Shown here one piece after another: positions 19,401-27,243 of a DNA stretch of 64,000 nucleotides; positions within the stretch are counted from its first letter, which is position 1; each line of letters begins with the position of its first letter. Under the pieces are notes generated by a model, which saw only the letters and a list, made by a program, of their open reading frames with translations, was not told the DNA's origin and made no database searches. The position numbers and the translations under genes were made by a program. The stretch spans positions 248,001 to 312,000 of the forward strand of contig CALUKE010000003.1 in the NCBI GenBank assembly GCA_944321165.1, in the 5' to 3' direction. The DNA is from an uncultured Odoribacter sp. Its GTDB lineage: Bacteria; Bacteroidota; Bacteroidia; Bacteroidales; Marinifilaceae.

Positions 19401-19650
19401 CGTATTGCCCGGTGAATGCGATGTATTTCCCGTCCGGTGAAATGCGTGGGAACATTTCATAGCCGATGTGGGAGGTCAGTTTCCGGGCAGTTCCTCCTTC
19501 GGCTTCGACTGTATACAAATCTCCCGCATAGGAGAATACAATTTGTTGGCCGTTAATGTGAGGAAAGCGCAGTAAGCGGGCTTCTTCCGCCTGGCTGATT
19601 GTCAGGAAAAACAAGCAAAAGAATGTGCATAATAAGGTTTTCATGAGCAA
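16426..19650 (-). CDS. Tricorn-like protease (TolB-type beta-propellers, PDZ, S41 peptidase)
   Basis: This is a 1074-residue secreted protease resembling archaeal tricorn. A signal peptide (TLLCTFFCLFFLTISQA) covers about residues 5-21. Residues ~25-600 are repeated beta-propeller blades with motifs such as FSPDGQKLAYN and WSPDGKWIAYVSD. A tricorn C1-like helical region follows, then a PDZ domain (EVKEGDYILAINGQ). The C-terminal S41 core carries DRGNGGGNVSP and EYSASDGD, whose serine near residue 958 is the predicted nucleophile, with the histidine of VGHAYS near residue 737. Tricorn-family enzymes degrade peptides; the signal peptide suggests a periplasmic role. It is monocistronic or weakly linked to the DUF2807 gene behind it. 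Confidence 0.92.
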   Translation of the reverse strand: MLMKTLLCTFFCLFFLTISQAEEARLLRFPHINGQQIVFSYAGDLYTVEAEGGTARKLTSHIGYEMFPRISPDGKYIAFTGQYDGNTEVFVMPSQGGIPRRLTYTATLSRDDLGDRMGPNNIVIGWTPDSKHILFRTRQFTFNDFTGQLMTVPATGGEATEIPLKNGGFASFSPDGQKLAYNYIFREFRTWKRYQGGMADDIRIFDFKTHQSEKITDHIRQDIIPMWSADGSKIYFLSDRDDIMNLYVYTLADKTTRQLTFYKDYDIKFPAMGGDQIVYEQGGYIYRFDTRNEQSTRLQIEIDNDQNWARPEWKDVSDQISQMDVSPQGERVVVAARGDIFTLPAKSGITYNLTNSSNANDRLPQWSPDGKWIAYVSDKNGEFNIWLREVLSGEERMLTQDLKTYIFQLKWSPDSRFILWSEKKNTLNLTQISNGKTEEITRSGVGPINSFNWSQDSRYITYIQPGKEMDNIFIYDRNSGEKHQMTDGWYNVSSPNFSKDGKYLVFVSARTFQPTYSSTEWNHVYNNMNKVYLLPLTKDAIIPFAPENDLPQNSPNSTPVPENKKSKKETTEAGNEYNYNNLANRIIELPIMAGNYNEPHMIGQNVYYNRYGNTYLYNLSDRKESNLNARIIFGAAYQKAIARSGGSFQVIDIPVSPVSINQAISTSGLKKYVDYRQEWMQIYRESWRQMRDFFYAKNMHGVDWEKVYEKYKVLIPHVNHRTDLTYIIGEMIGELSVGHAYSANGEHPTPERIPMGLLGARFQKDASGYFKVTRIIEGANWNNATRSPLTMPGVEVKEGDYILAINGQSLESVSNLFSELIGQAGKTVELEVNTKPVKEGSRKVLVTPLADESQLYYYNWVQNNIRKVNEATQGEVGYIHIPDMGVAGLNEFVKHYYPQLGKKALIIDDRGNGGGNVSPMIIERLMRTPHFFTMHTNQSTGSVNPVGTFLGPKVLLVNEYSASDGDLFPYRFKYNKLGTVIGHRTWGGVVGYSGTIPVVDGGSIVTPSYAPFAADGSGFIIEGHGVDPDILLENDPYLEFNGEDQQLNKAIEVILEKLKTEKKEAPAIPEFPVK

Positions 19651-19727
19651 TGGTTTTAGGTTTCTGCAAAGATAAAAAAACTGGGGAGAATATCCCGGTT
19701 ATTTTCTTTTGCGGCACCAGGAAAACC

Positions 19728-20459
19728 TTATTGCTTTACCTGAACGATTTTGCTTTCACTGATTATACTGCTGTCTTCGATTTTCGGAGATCCTTTGATC
19801 AACAGACGAGAATGTCCTGACAAGTCGTAAGTTAACAACTGTTCTACTTCGATTTGGGCTTTGGCTCCGATGGATAATGCCAGAAATGCCTTTGCTGTTT
19901 TCAATTCGCGGGCCTCTAATTGTGCCGCTGTTTTTAGGCTTGCATTCAATTGTTGACATTGTCCTTTCAGTTCTACATAGCTGGAGGTTCGAGCTTCCAC
20001 TTGGACATGAGTTGCCTGGAGACGAATTCGGATACGGGCACCGGTGGTGGCTTCCAGATAGATATTCTGAACTGGCCAGGTTTGACTGAACGCGTCGATC
20101 CTGGAATGTTCGTGTGCTTTTATTCCCCGGAGTTCGGGCAAACTGATCAATACATTCATGGCTGCATATTTGAGAATGCGGATGCTGTCCGGAATACTGA
20201 TGTACAGGGTCTGGTTTTTGACTTGGGTTTTGATATAAGGGAATAAATTATTGTCGGCTTCGATCGTGAGCGGTTGCAAGTTTCCCTGTACGACGGCTAC
20301 GTCTATCCCTTGGGATACTTCTATCGTATTAAAACTTTTGGTGTTCCGCTGCTGGGTCAGGATATATCCGGAACCTTTTATGTTTTGCTGTCCCCAGCCT
20401 GTTAGACTTGTCAATAACAAGTCCAGAACAATCACCCCTGCCAGTCTGTAATTTCTCAT
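19728..20459 (-). CDS. DUF2807 (head GIN domain) exported protein
   Basis: This 243-residue predicted exported protein has a signal peptide of about 25 residues ending near GWGQQ. The rest is a repetitive beta-strand pattern with short alternating hydrophobic and polar segments (for example YIKTQVKNQTLYISIP, NVLISLPELRGI), typical of the putative auto-transporter adhesin 'head GIN' family DUF2807, common in Bacteroidota and of unknown biochemical function. Length fits the family. It lies on the minus strand between glutamine synthetase and the tricorn-like gene. The terminator at 20519-20541 upstream separates it from glnA, so it should have its own promoter, though I see no clear one. Confidence 0.8.
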   Translation of the reverse strand: MRNYRLAGVIVLDLLLTSLTGWGQQNIKGSGYILTQQRNTKSFNTIEVSQGIDVAVVQGNLQPLTIEADNNLFPYIKTQVKNQTLYISIPDSIRILKYAAMNVLISLPELRGIKAHEHSRIDAFSQTWPVQNIYLEATTGARIRIRLQATHVQVEARTSSYVELKGQCQQLNASLKTAAQLEARELKTAKAFLALSIGAKAQIEVEQLLTYDLSGHSRLLIKGSPKIEDSSIISESKIVQVKQ

Positions 20460-20518
20460 CTTCTGTTTTTCAGTGTGTACGAGGAGAGTGTACTTCGGGT
20501 TTTAGGGATGGATAAAAA

Positions 20519-20541
20519 AAACTGCCCTCAGGGGGCAGTTT
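20519..20541 (-). terminator. Rho-independent terminator after glnA
   Basis: A GC-rich stem of about 9 bp (AAACTGCCC at 20519-20527 pairing with the GGGCAGTTT ending at 20541) has a short loop. On the minus strand it is followed by a run of T residues (the A-run at 20513-20521 on the plus strand). It lies just downstream of the glutamine synthetase stop. Confidence 0.85.
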
Positions 20542-20582
20542 CTCAAGTTTGTGGTATAGATAGTAGTAATTGGTTATCTCTT

Positions 20583-22088
20583 TTATCCGGCGTGAATGTA
20601 TTTTTCTACCAAAGCCTGAATTTTTTCAGGATCATGTTCGATTTCCTGCCGTAAATTTTTATCGTTGTAAGCACTGAGTTTCTGGATGAGTCCATCGATC
20701 AGACTACTGGAAAATACTCCTTCTGCTTCGTAAATATCCCGCTGTTTGCGCAGATATTCTGCTGATTCGCTGCAGGAACACGGAAGGTGACTCAGGCGTT
20801 CTGCAATGTTTTTATGTGCTTCGTCGAAGATGTTGACATTGACATAGCGGTCTTCTGCGTACTGGAGCGCATCTTTCATTTCGAATCCATGGCGGGCCGC
20901 AACGGCCAGACCGGCTAATAGCAGGTATAAATCGGCGGAACCGTCCGGACAGCGGAATTCGATGGTTTGTTTGATGCTTAAATCAATATCTCCGGCTTGT
21001 TCTTGCGGATTGGCATCGACAATCATTTCGTTGGCTCCCTGTGTCCAACCCAGAGGTACTCGTACCAATACCGACCGGTTACGGTCTCCCCAACAGATGT
21101 TGGTCGGGGCTTCCTGATGCGGTACCAGTCGGAAATAAGAGGTCGGATTGGTATTGCCAAAAGCAGTCAAAGACGGTGCTACTTCCAGAATGCCGGCAAT
21201 TGCCTTTTTGGCGCTATCGGTCAGTTGGCCGTTTTTGATATACATGTTCTTGCCATCCTTCATGAGACGGGTATGGATATGTAAACCGCTGCCTGCTTTC
21301 CCTGTTGTGATTTTGGGTGCAAAAGTCAGATCTACTCCGTATTGATAGGCCAAGGTCCGGAGAATCCATTTGGCAATGACTAACTGATCGGCGGCATCTT
21401 CAATACTTACCGGAAGAAATTCAATCTCATTTTGTTCGTATTGCAAATGACCGATGGTAAAATTACCGACTTCCGAATGGCCGTATTTGATTTGACCTCC
21501 GGTTTGGGCAATGGCGCGCATCGCTTCGGTTCGCAAATTGGCCCATTTGCAGAAAGGTACTGATTCGTGGTATCCTCTTTGATCTTGTGTTTCAAACAAG
21601 TCCTCTTTTTCACTGATAACGTAATATTCCAATTCTCCCATTGCTTGGAATTCCATTCCCGTAGCCTTTTTAAAGGCTTCGTGGGCTTTACGGAGGGTAT
21701 ATTCCGGTGCACTCTCTAATGGTTGACCGTCTTTGGTGTAATAACTGCAAAGAATATCGACTGTCGGGATTTCACTGAAGGGATTTAAAAAGGCCGTCCG
21801 ATAACGGGGAATAACGTATAAATCGCTGGAACCTGCCTGAATGTAAGGAAACAGACTGGATCCGTCTACCCGTTCTCCGTAAGTTAAAATGCTGTCCAGG
21901 TGTTCTAAACTGTTGATGATGAAGTTTAAGGTTTTTAGCCGGCCGTCTGCTCCTACATAGCGCAGATTGATCATTTCGATATTGTTTTTGGTAATGAAAC
22001 GAATGATGTCAGCTTTGGTAAATTCTTTCTGAGGTTTGTTTAAAAACTTGACCAGCGGGTTGGGATTAAGTATATTGTTTCCTTCCAT
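20583..22088 (-). CDS. glnA: Glutamine synthetase family protein (type I-like)
   Basis: This 501-residue glutamine synthetase would condense glutamate and ammonia using ATP in the cytoplasm. An N-terminal beta-grasp domain (residues ~20-110) is followed by the catalytic domain. Characteristic segments are MGELEYYV (metal-binding Glu near 144), NEIEFLP, the glutamate-binding GSGLHIHTRL and GDRNRSVLVRVP with the conserved arginines, and IEFRCPDGSADLYL. The start is the ATG at 22088. It is divergent from the arginine operon. TAGTTTTG at 22115-22122 on the minus strand is a good -7 box, about 25 bases ahead of the ATG. The C-terminal ~70 residues extend past the typical core. Glutamine synthetase is the best call; some family members of this length act on other amines. 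Confidence 0.88.
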   Translation of the reverse strand: MEGNNILNPNPLVKFLNKPQKEFTKADIIRFITKNNIEMINLRYVGADGRLKTLNFIINSLEHLDSILTYGERVDGSSLFPYIQAGSSDLYVIPRYRTAFLNPFSEIPTVDILCSYYTKDGQPLESAPEYTLRKAHEAFKKATGMEFQAMGELEYYVISEKEDLFETQDQRGYHESVPFCKWANLRTEAMRAIAQTGGQIKYGHSEVGNFTIGHLQYEQNEIEFLPVSIEDAADQLVIAKWILRTLAYQYGVDLTFAPKITTGKAGSGLHIHTRLMKDGKNMYIKNGQLTDSAKKAIAGILEVAPSLTAFGNTNPTSYFRLVPHQEAPTNICWGDRNRSVLVRVPLGWTQGANEMIVDANPQEQAGDIDLSIKQTIEFRCPDGSADLYLLLAGLAVAARHGFEMKDALQYAEDRYVNVNIFDEAHKNIAERLSHLPCSCSESAEYLRKQRDIYEAEGVFSSSLIDGLIQKLSAYNDKNLRQEIEHDPEKIQALVEKYIHAG

Positions 22089-22114
22089 ATAGTACGTCGT
22101 TAACGATTCCGGAG

Positions 22115-22122
22115 CAAAACTA
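22115..22122 (-). promoter_or_regulatory. Candidate -7 box of the glnA promoter
   Basis: TAGTTTTG on the minus strand fits TAnnTTTG exactly and lies about 25 bases ahead of the glnA start. No clear TTTG box is found 19-21 bases further upstream, so the promoter may need an activator. Confidence 0.5.
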
Positions 22123-22274
22123 TGAATTTTTTTTTAAATTGAGAACGTTTGCATAACAATTTCTAAGTTAAAATTATTTTATTTTTAAGTATTGTAAGTA
22201 GAAAGTACTGTAATACTGATATGATAAGGAAAATTTCTGTTTTTAATATTTGTCAATATAAAATGCAAATTATC

Positions 22275-22379
22275 GCATAAATATGCATTAATAAGGATGT
22301 GTTTTGCAATAAAATAGCCGTAAAATGAAAATTAATCGCATAAATATTTGTTTTATATAAATATTTATGCATATCTTTG
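22275..22379 (+). promoter_or_regulatory. Arginine operon promoter with overlapping GCATAAATAT operator repeats
   Basis: A -33 TTTG (22347-22350) and a -7 TATCTTTG (22372-22379), 21 bases apart, form a consensus Bacteroidota promoter facing the GNAT-argG operon. Laid over it is a perfect 12-bp inverted repeat, GCATAAATATTT at 22338-22349 and AAATATTTATGC at 22359-22370, covering the -33 box and filling the spacer. A third copy of the core, GCATAAATATGC, is at 22275-22286. Three copies of the 10-mer GCATAAATAT next to the promoter are the expected layout for a repressor such as ArgR; that identity is inferred from context. The rest of the 22089-22460 gap holds the AT-rich glnA control region and an untranslated leader of about 75 bases. 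Confidence 0.7.
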
Positions 22380-22460
22380 TCGCATTGTTTTGAAAACAGG
22401 TAGGACCCGTTTGAAAGGGCAAGAAATAATCGATACAAATTATTTAAATTTTCAGAGGAG

Positions 22461-23072
22461 ATGAAAATAGAAGTTATGGTTGCTTCGGCAGAGCATTTAA
22501 AGTATGTAAAGGTGATAAACGATACCATTGATGAGGCTGCAAAGGCCCGGGGTACAGGAATTGCCCGGAGAACAGATGAGTATATCACTGATAAAATCAA
22601 TCAGGGAAAAGCCATTATTGCTTTGAATCGAGCGGAATTTGTCGGATTTTGTTATATTGAATCCTGGGAGCATGAAAAATTTGTAGCGAATTCCGGTTTG
22701 ATTGTCAAACCGTCTTATCGAGGAATGGGAATTGCCAAACGAATCAAAAAGGCAGCTTTTGATTTGTCTCGAAAAAAATTTCCACATGCGAAACTATTTG
22801 GTCTGACGACTGGTGAACAGGTCATGCGGATCAATACGGAATTGGGTTATGTCCCGGTGACCTTTGCTAAATTGACTGATGATGAACAGTTTTGGGATGG
22901 TTGTAAATCTTGTGTGAATTATGATATTCTTCTCCGTACCAATATGACGAAATGTCTGTGTACCGGTATGGTGTATGATCCTGAAGCTGTTGCTCAAAAG
23001 GAAGCCGAAAAGAAACAGCAGGAGAAGAAATCGAGTCATGGAATTGTCAAGTTATTGAAGAAAGTGATTTAA
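22461..23072 (+). CDS. GNAT acyltransferase, probable N-acylglutamate synthase of arginine biosynthesis
   Basis: This 203-residue GNAT-fold acyltransferase is the first gene of the arginine operon. The acyl-CoA pyrophosphate loop is visible as RGMGIAKRI, near residue 90, after the beta-4 strand SGLIVKPSY. A Cys-rich patch (GCKSCVN) and a basic tail rich in Lys and Gln follow. AGAGGAG precedes the ATG. The operon has no ArgA or ArgJ. From memory, in Bacteroides thetaiotaomicron a GNAT gene in the arginine cluster was assigned as a novel N-acyl (succinyl) glutamate synthase, so the same role is likely here: acylation of glutamate as the first step. The acyl group (succinyl or acetyl) cannot be told from sequence. 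argG follows after 11 bases. Confidence 0.78.
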   Translation: MKIEVMVASAEHLKYVKVINDTIDEAAKARGTGIARRTDEYITDKINQGKAIIALNRAEFVGFCYIESWEHEKFVANSGLIVKPSYRGMGIAKRIKKAAFDLSRKKFPHAKLFGLTTGEQVMRINTELGYVPVTFAKLTDDEQFWDGCKSCVNYDILLRTNMTKCLCTGMVYDPEAVAQKEAEKKQQEKKSSHGIVKLLKKVI

Positions 23073-23083
23073 TTCGGAAGGCA

Positions 23084-24274
23084 ATGAAAGAAAAAGTAGT
23101 ACTGGCCTATAGTGGAGGTCTGGATACATCCTATTGTGTGAAATACTTGAGTGAGGAATTGGGTCTGGAAGTTTATACGGCTTTGGCAAATACCGGTGGA
23201 TTTGATGAGGCAGAATTGGCGGCAGTGGAAAAAAAAGCGTATGCCTTGGGCGCAAAAAAACATGTAACTCTCGATGTTACAAAGGAGTATTATGAAAAAT
23301 GTATCCGTTACATGGTGTTCGGAAATGTATTGCGAAATAAAACTTATCCGGTCTCTGTCAGTTCTGAACGTACTTTTCAGGCTTTGGCCATTGTGAAGTA
23401 TGCCAAGGAAATCGGAGCCCGCTATCTGGCTCATGGAAGTACGGGGGCTGGAAATGATCAGGTTCGTTTTGATTTGTGTTTTGCCGTCTTTGCGCCGGAA
23501 ATGAAGGTCATCACTCCTACGCGGGATCTGAAATTGTCTCGTGAGACGGAGATCGCTTATCTGAAGGCTCACGGAGTGGATGTCGACTGGAAAAAAATGG
23601 AGTATTCAATCAATAAGGGATTGTGGGGAACTTCTGTCGGGGGAAAGGAGACCTTGCATTCGAATACGAATTTACCGGACGAAGCCTATCCTTCGCCTTT
23701 AAAAAAGGAGGGGAGTGAGAGCTTGGTGCTGGAATTTGCTTCCGGAGAGATTGTCGGAGTCAATGGTGAAAAAAGCAGCCGTATAGAGGCCATCCGTAAG
23801 ATTGAAGAGATCGGTGCCGCCTGGGCGATCGGTCGGGATACTCACGTCGGAGATACGATTGTCGGTATAAAAGGACGGGTCGGATTTGAAGCGGCGGCAC
23901 CGATGCTGATCATTAAAGCGCATGAGTTGCTGGAGAAGCATACGCTGACCAAATGGCAGCAATATTGGAAAGAACAATTGGGGAACTGGTACGGGATGTT
24001 TTTGCACGAAGCGATGTATGCTGAACCGGTGATGAGAGATATCGAACAGTTCTTGGTGCATAGCCAGCTTCATGTTTCCGGGAAGGTATTCCTGCGTTTG
24101 CGGCCCTATCATTTTGACCTGGTCGGTATAGAATCTTCGCATGATCTGATGAATGCCGGATTTGCCGAATATGGTGAAATGAACAATGCCTGGACGGCGG
24201 AAGATGTGAAAGGATTTACGAAAATACTTGCGATGCCGCTTTGTGTTTATAATGCGGTAAATAAAGATCTTTAA
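23084..24274 (+). CDS. argG: Argininosuccinate synthase
   Basis: This 396-residue enzyme joins citrulline and aspartate with ATP to form argininosuccinate, the seventh step of arginine synthesis. The N-terminal PP-loop reads LAYSGGLDTSY at residues ~5-15. Other family segments include ARYLAHGSTGAGNDQVRFD and the SVGGKET region. Length is normal. It starts with ATG 23084 after a GGAAGG element, and it is the second gene in the operon. The downstream gap to argC is about 35 bases. Nothing unusual is seen. Confidence 0.96.
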   Translation: MKEKVVLAYSGGLDTSYCVKYLSEELGLEVYTALANTGGFDEAELAAVEKKAYALGAKKHVTLDVTKEYYEKCIRYMVFGNVLRNKTYPVSVSSERTFQALAIVKYAKEIGARYLAHGSTGAGNDQVRFDLCFAVFAPEMKVITPTRDLKLSRETEIAYLKAHGVDVDWKKMEYSINKGLWGTSVGGKETLHSNTNLPDEAYPSPLKKEGSESLVLEFASGEIVGVNGEKSSRIEAIRKIEEIGAAWAIGRDTHVGDTIVGIKGRVGFEAAAPMLIIKAHELLEKHTLTKWQQYWKEQLGNWYGMFLHEAMYAEPVMRDIEQFLVHSQLHVSGKVFLRLRPYHFDLVGIESSHDLMNAGFAEYGEMNNAWTAEDVKGFTKILAMPLCVYNAVNKDL

Positions 24275-24309
24275 ATGACGGGAACCGGGTGTTGCCCGAA
24301 AATCGTAAA

Positions 24310-25281
24310 ATGACAATTATGGTGAAGGTTGGAATTGCCGGCGCTGCCGGATATACTGCCGGAGAGTTGATCCGGATCCTGATCGGACATCCGGGAGTCG
24401 AGTTGAAATATATTCAGAGTGAATCACATAAAGGACAGCCCGTATATCAGGTCCATCGGGATCTTTTGCCCTGTCGGCTTCTTTTTTCGGACATCGATTT
24501 TTCGGATATTGATGTGCTGTTTATGTGTATGGGACATGGTATGTCGGCTTCTTTTTTAAATACTTATACCATTCCTGACAACGTGAAAATTATTGATTTG
24601 GGGAATGATTTTCGTTTGAAGAAGGATGCGGATGATTTTATTTACGGTTTGCCGGAATTATTCCGGGAGCAGATTTCCAAGGCGAATCATATCGCTAATC
24701 CCGGCTGTTTTGCAACGGCCATTGAATTAGGCTTGTTGCCGTTGGCTTCTGTCGATCGTTTGCCGGAAGAGATCACTGTTTTCGGTGTAACCGGTTCGAC
24801 TGGAGCTGGCCAAAAACCGACGGAAGAGACACATTTCAGCCATCGCTGTAACAATCTTTCGAATTATAAGGTTTTTTCCCACCAACATTTGGGAGAGATT
24901 CAGGAAACTCTGGAAAAAGGTGGAGCGAGAGCTCCGTATGATCTGGCTTTTGTTCCGGTCAGGGGATGTCATACTCGAGGGATATGGATCAATACAGTTA
25001 TTCGTACGGATATTACCCTGGAAGGAATGATAGCTCTTTATCGGGCTTATTATCATGCTCATCCGTTTGTTTGGATAAGTGAGGGACCGTTATGCCTCAA
25101 GCAGGTGGTGAATACTAACTACTGTTATATAAATATCTGTAAGCAAGGAGAAAAAACCTTGATTACTTCGGTAATTGATAACTTGCTGAAAGGTGCTTCC
25201 GGCCAGGCGGTTCAGAATATGAACCTGCTTCTGGGCCTGGAAGAAACAACCGGTCTTGCTTTGAAGGCCAATTATTTTTAG
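24310..25281 (+). CDS. argC: N-acetyl/N-succinyl-gamma-glutamyl-phosphate reductase
   Basis: This enzyme, about 323 residues long, reduces the acylated glutamyl phosphate to the semialdehyde with NADPH. The Rossmann motif GIAGAAGYTAGEL is at the N terminus, and the catalytic cysteine is in NPGCFAT (about residue 133). The GSTGAGQ segment and the histidines of VRGCHTRG are family features. The start is uncertain: ATG 24310 is used here, ATG 24319 (MVKVGIAG) is equally good, and the GTG at 24289 would add an unsupported extension. In Bacteroidota the arginine pathway often uses succinylated intermediates, so the true substrate may be N-succinylglutamyl phosphate. Confidence 0.94.
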   Translation: MTIMVKVGIAGAAGYTAGELIRILIGHPGVELKYIQSESHKGQPVYQVHRDLLPCRLLFSDIDFSDIDVLFMCMGHGMSASFLNTYTIPDNVKIIDLGNDFRLKKDADDFIYGLPELFREQISKANHIANPGCFATAIELGLLPLASVDRLPEEITVFGVTGSTGAGQKPTEETHFSHRCNNLSNYKVFSHQHLGEIQETLEKGGARAPYDLAFVPVRGCHTRGIWINTVIRTDITLEGMIALYRAYYHAHPFVWISEGPLCLKQVVNTNYCYINICKQGEKTLITSVIDNLLKGASGQAVQNMNLLLGLEETTGLALKANYF

Positions 25282-25296
25282 AAAAATTTTTTGACG

Positions 25297-26478
25297 ATGG
25301 GATTATTTGAAGTGTATCATTTGTGGGACATGGAACCGGTGAAGGCCAAAGGGGCTTATCTGTGGGATCGGCAGGGAACTCGCTATCTGGATTTTTACGG
25401 CGGCCATGCGGTGATTTCTATTGGCCATAGTCATCCGGTGTATGTAAAAAAGATGACAGAACAGTTGAATCGGATCGGGTTTTATTCAAATGCGCTGATC
25501 AATTCGTTACAACAGGCGTTGGCTGTCCAGTTGGGAGAACTTTCCGGTTATCCGGATTATCAGCTGTTTCTTTGCAACAGTGGGGCGGAAGCCAATGAGA
25601 ATGCCTTAAAACTGGCATCTTTTGTCACCGGACGCCGAAAAGTACTTGCTTTTAAGGCCGCTTTTCACGGGCGGACGAGTGCGGCTGTGGCGGTTACGGA
25701 CAATGTTGCGATACAGGCTCCCCTGAATCGGGTTCATGAGGTGACGTTTATTGATTTGAATGATACAGATGCTTTGGCGGAAGAATTGCAGACTGGCAGT
25801 TATGCGGCTGTGATCGTGGAGGGAATACAGGGAGTCGGGGGAATCCGTCTCCCGGAGATCAGTTTTATGCAGCGGATGCGTGATCTTTGCCGTCATTACG
25901 GAACCTTGCTGATTGTCGATGAAGTACAGTCGGGATATGGACGTACCGGTCGATTTTTTGCCCACCAATATGCGGGAGTGGCTCCGGATGTGATTACCAT
26001 GGCAAAAGGTATGGGGAACGGCTTCCCTATAGGCGGACTGTTGATCGCTCCTGAAATACAGCCCCGGAAGGGAATGTTGGGGACAACATTCGGCGGTAAT
26101 CACCTGGCCTGTACGGCGGCGTTGGCTGTTTTAGAAGTGATTCGGCAGGAATATCTGATGAATAATGCGGCTGGCATTGGAAAGTATCTGATGCAGGAAT
26201 TGGAAAAAATTCCTGGGGTAAAAGAGGTGAGGGGAAAGGGATTGATGATCGGTGTTGATACTTTCTTTCCACAGACAGAAGTGCGTAAGGTGTTGACATT
26301 TGAACATCATATCATGACCGGATATAGCGGGAATAATACGCTTCGTTTGCTGCCTCCGCTGATTATTACTCGCAAGGAGGCGGATGAGTTTTTATATGCT
26401 TTCCGGCAATCTCTCGAGCTCTTGGGACGAATTTCGGAGCCTCGAGAGCTCGTGAAAGAAAAAGCGAAAGTGTTATGA
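25297..26478 (+). CDS. argD: Acetylornithine / succinylornithine aminotransferase
   Basis: This class-III PLP-dependent aminotransferase of about 393 residues converts the acyl glutamate semialdehyde to acylornithine. Family features are the early FYGGHAVISIGHSHP segment, the CNSGAEANENALKLA motif, the DEVQSGYGRTG motif and the PLP lysine in TMAKGMGNG (near residue 236). I chose ATG 25297; a TTG at 25291 is in frame. Its end overlaps argB by the ATGA tetranucleotide at 26475-26478, showing tight coupling. A short run of Ser, Leu and charged residues follows the catalytic domain at the C terminus. Acyl-group preference cannot be read directly. Confidence 0.94.
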   Translation: MGLFEVYHLWDMEPVKAKGAYLWDRQGTRYLDFYGGHAVISIGHSHPVYVKKMTEQLNRIGFYSNALINSLQQALAVQLGELSGYPDYQLFLCNSGAEANENALKLASFVTGRRKVLAFKAAFHGRTSAAVAVTDNVAIQAPLNRVHEVTFIDLNDTDALAEELQTGSYAAVIVEGIQGVGGIRLPEISFMQRMRDLCRHYGTLLIVDEVQSGYGRTGRFFAHQYAGVAPDVITMAKGMGNGFPIGGLLIAPEIQPRKGMLGTTFGGNHLACTAALAVLEVIRQEYLMNNAAGIGKYLMQELEKIPGVKEVRGKGLMIGVDTFFPQTEVRKVLTFEHHIMTGYSGNNTLRLLPPLIITRKEADEFLYAFRQSLELLGRISEPRELVKEKAKVL

Positions 26479-27239
26479 TAAAGATTGTCAAAATCGGCGG
26501 CCGACTGATAGAGGAAGAGACTGTTTTGAACAGTTTGTGTGATAAGTTGGCGGTTTGCTGCCCCTCGGGGGTGTTAGTACATGGAGGAGGAAGTATGGCC
26601 GGCCGATTGGCCAGCCGTTTGGGGATGGAAGTTCGGATGATCGATGGGCGTCGGGTGACTGACCGGCAGACACTTGAAGTAGCGGTAATGGCTTATGCCG
26701 GTTGGGCGAATAAGAAAATCGTGGCGATCTTACAGAGTCGGGGAATAAATGCTTGTGGACTGTCTGGGTGTGATTTGGGAGTGATACTTGCTCACAAACG
26801 TTTTTCTGGGGAGATCGACTGGGGATATGTCGGAGACATCGATGCCGTGAAGAGCGAATCTTTGCGGATGCTGTTGGATGCTCATGTGATGCCTGTTATT
26901 TCTCCGATCACCTTTGATTGTCGGGGACAGCTTTTGAATACGAATGCCGACAGTGTTGCCGCTGCTGTAGCCATAGCCTTGAGTCGAATCTGCGATACGG
27001 AATTGGTTTTTTGTTTGGATAAGCCGGGAGTGTTGGCGGATGTTTCGGATGATTCTTCCGTAATTCCGGTTTTAAATGAAGAGACCTATCGGGAGTATTT
27101 GGAGAAAGGGTGGATTCATTCGGGTATGATTCCGAAATTGGAGAATGCCTTTAAAACTCTGAAAGCTGGGGTAAAAGCTGTCCGGTTGACCGATCCGCAA
27201 CATTTGGAGCAGGGAACCTTGATATATCAAGAGAAATAG
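26475..27239 (+). CDS. argB: N-acetyl/N-succinylglutamate kinase
   Basis: This 254-residue amino acid kinase phosphorylates the acylated glutamate. The N-terminal KIGGRLIEEE holds the conserved lysine and GG; the substrate loop is VHGGGSMAGRLASRLG; NTNADSVAAAVAIAL and LVFCLDKPGVL are family segments in the ATP-binding half. The second half of the substrate loop differs from classical ArgB enzymes (which often read GPQI after HGGG), consistent with the Bacteroidota type that may prefer N-succinylglutamate. This is inference. The start overlaps the argD stop by four bases, and the next gene begins 4 bases after its stop. Confidence 0.93.
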   Translation: MIKIVKIGGRLIEEETVLNSLCDKLAVCCPSGVLVHGGGSMAGRLASRLGMEVRMIDGRRVTDRQTLEVAVMAYAGWANKKIVAILQSRGINACGLSGCDLGVILAHKRFSGEIDWGYVGDIDAVKSESLRMLLDAHVMPVISPITFDCRGQLLNTNADSVAAAVAIALSRICDTELVFCLDKPGVLADVSDDSSVIPVLNEETYREYLEKGWIHSGMIPKLENAFKTLKAGVKAVRLTDPQHLEQGTLIYQEK

Positions 27240-27243
27240 AGAT

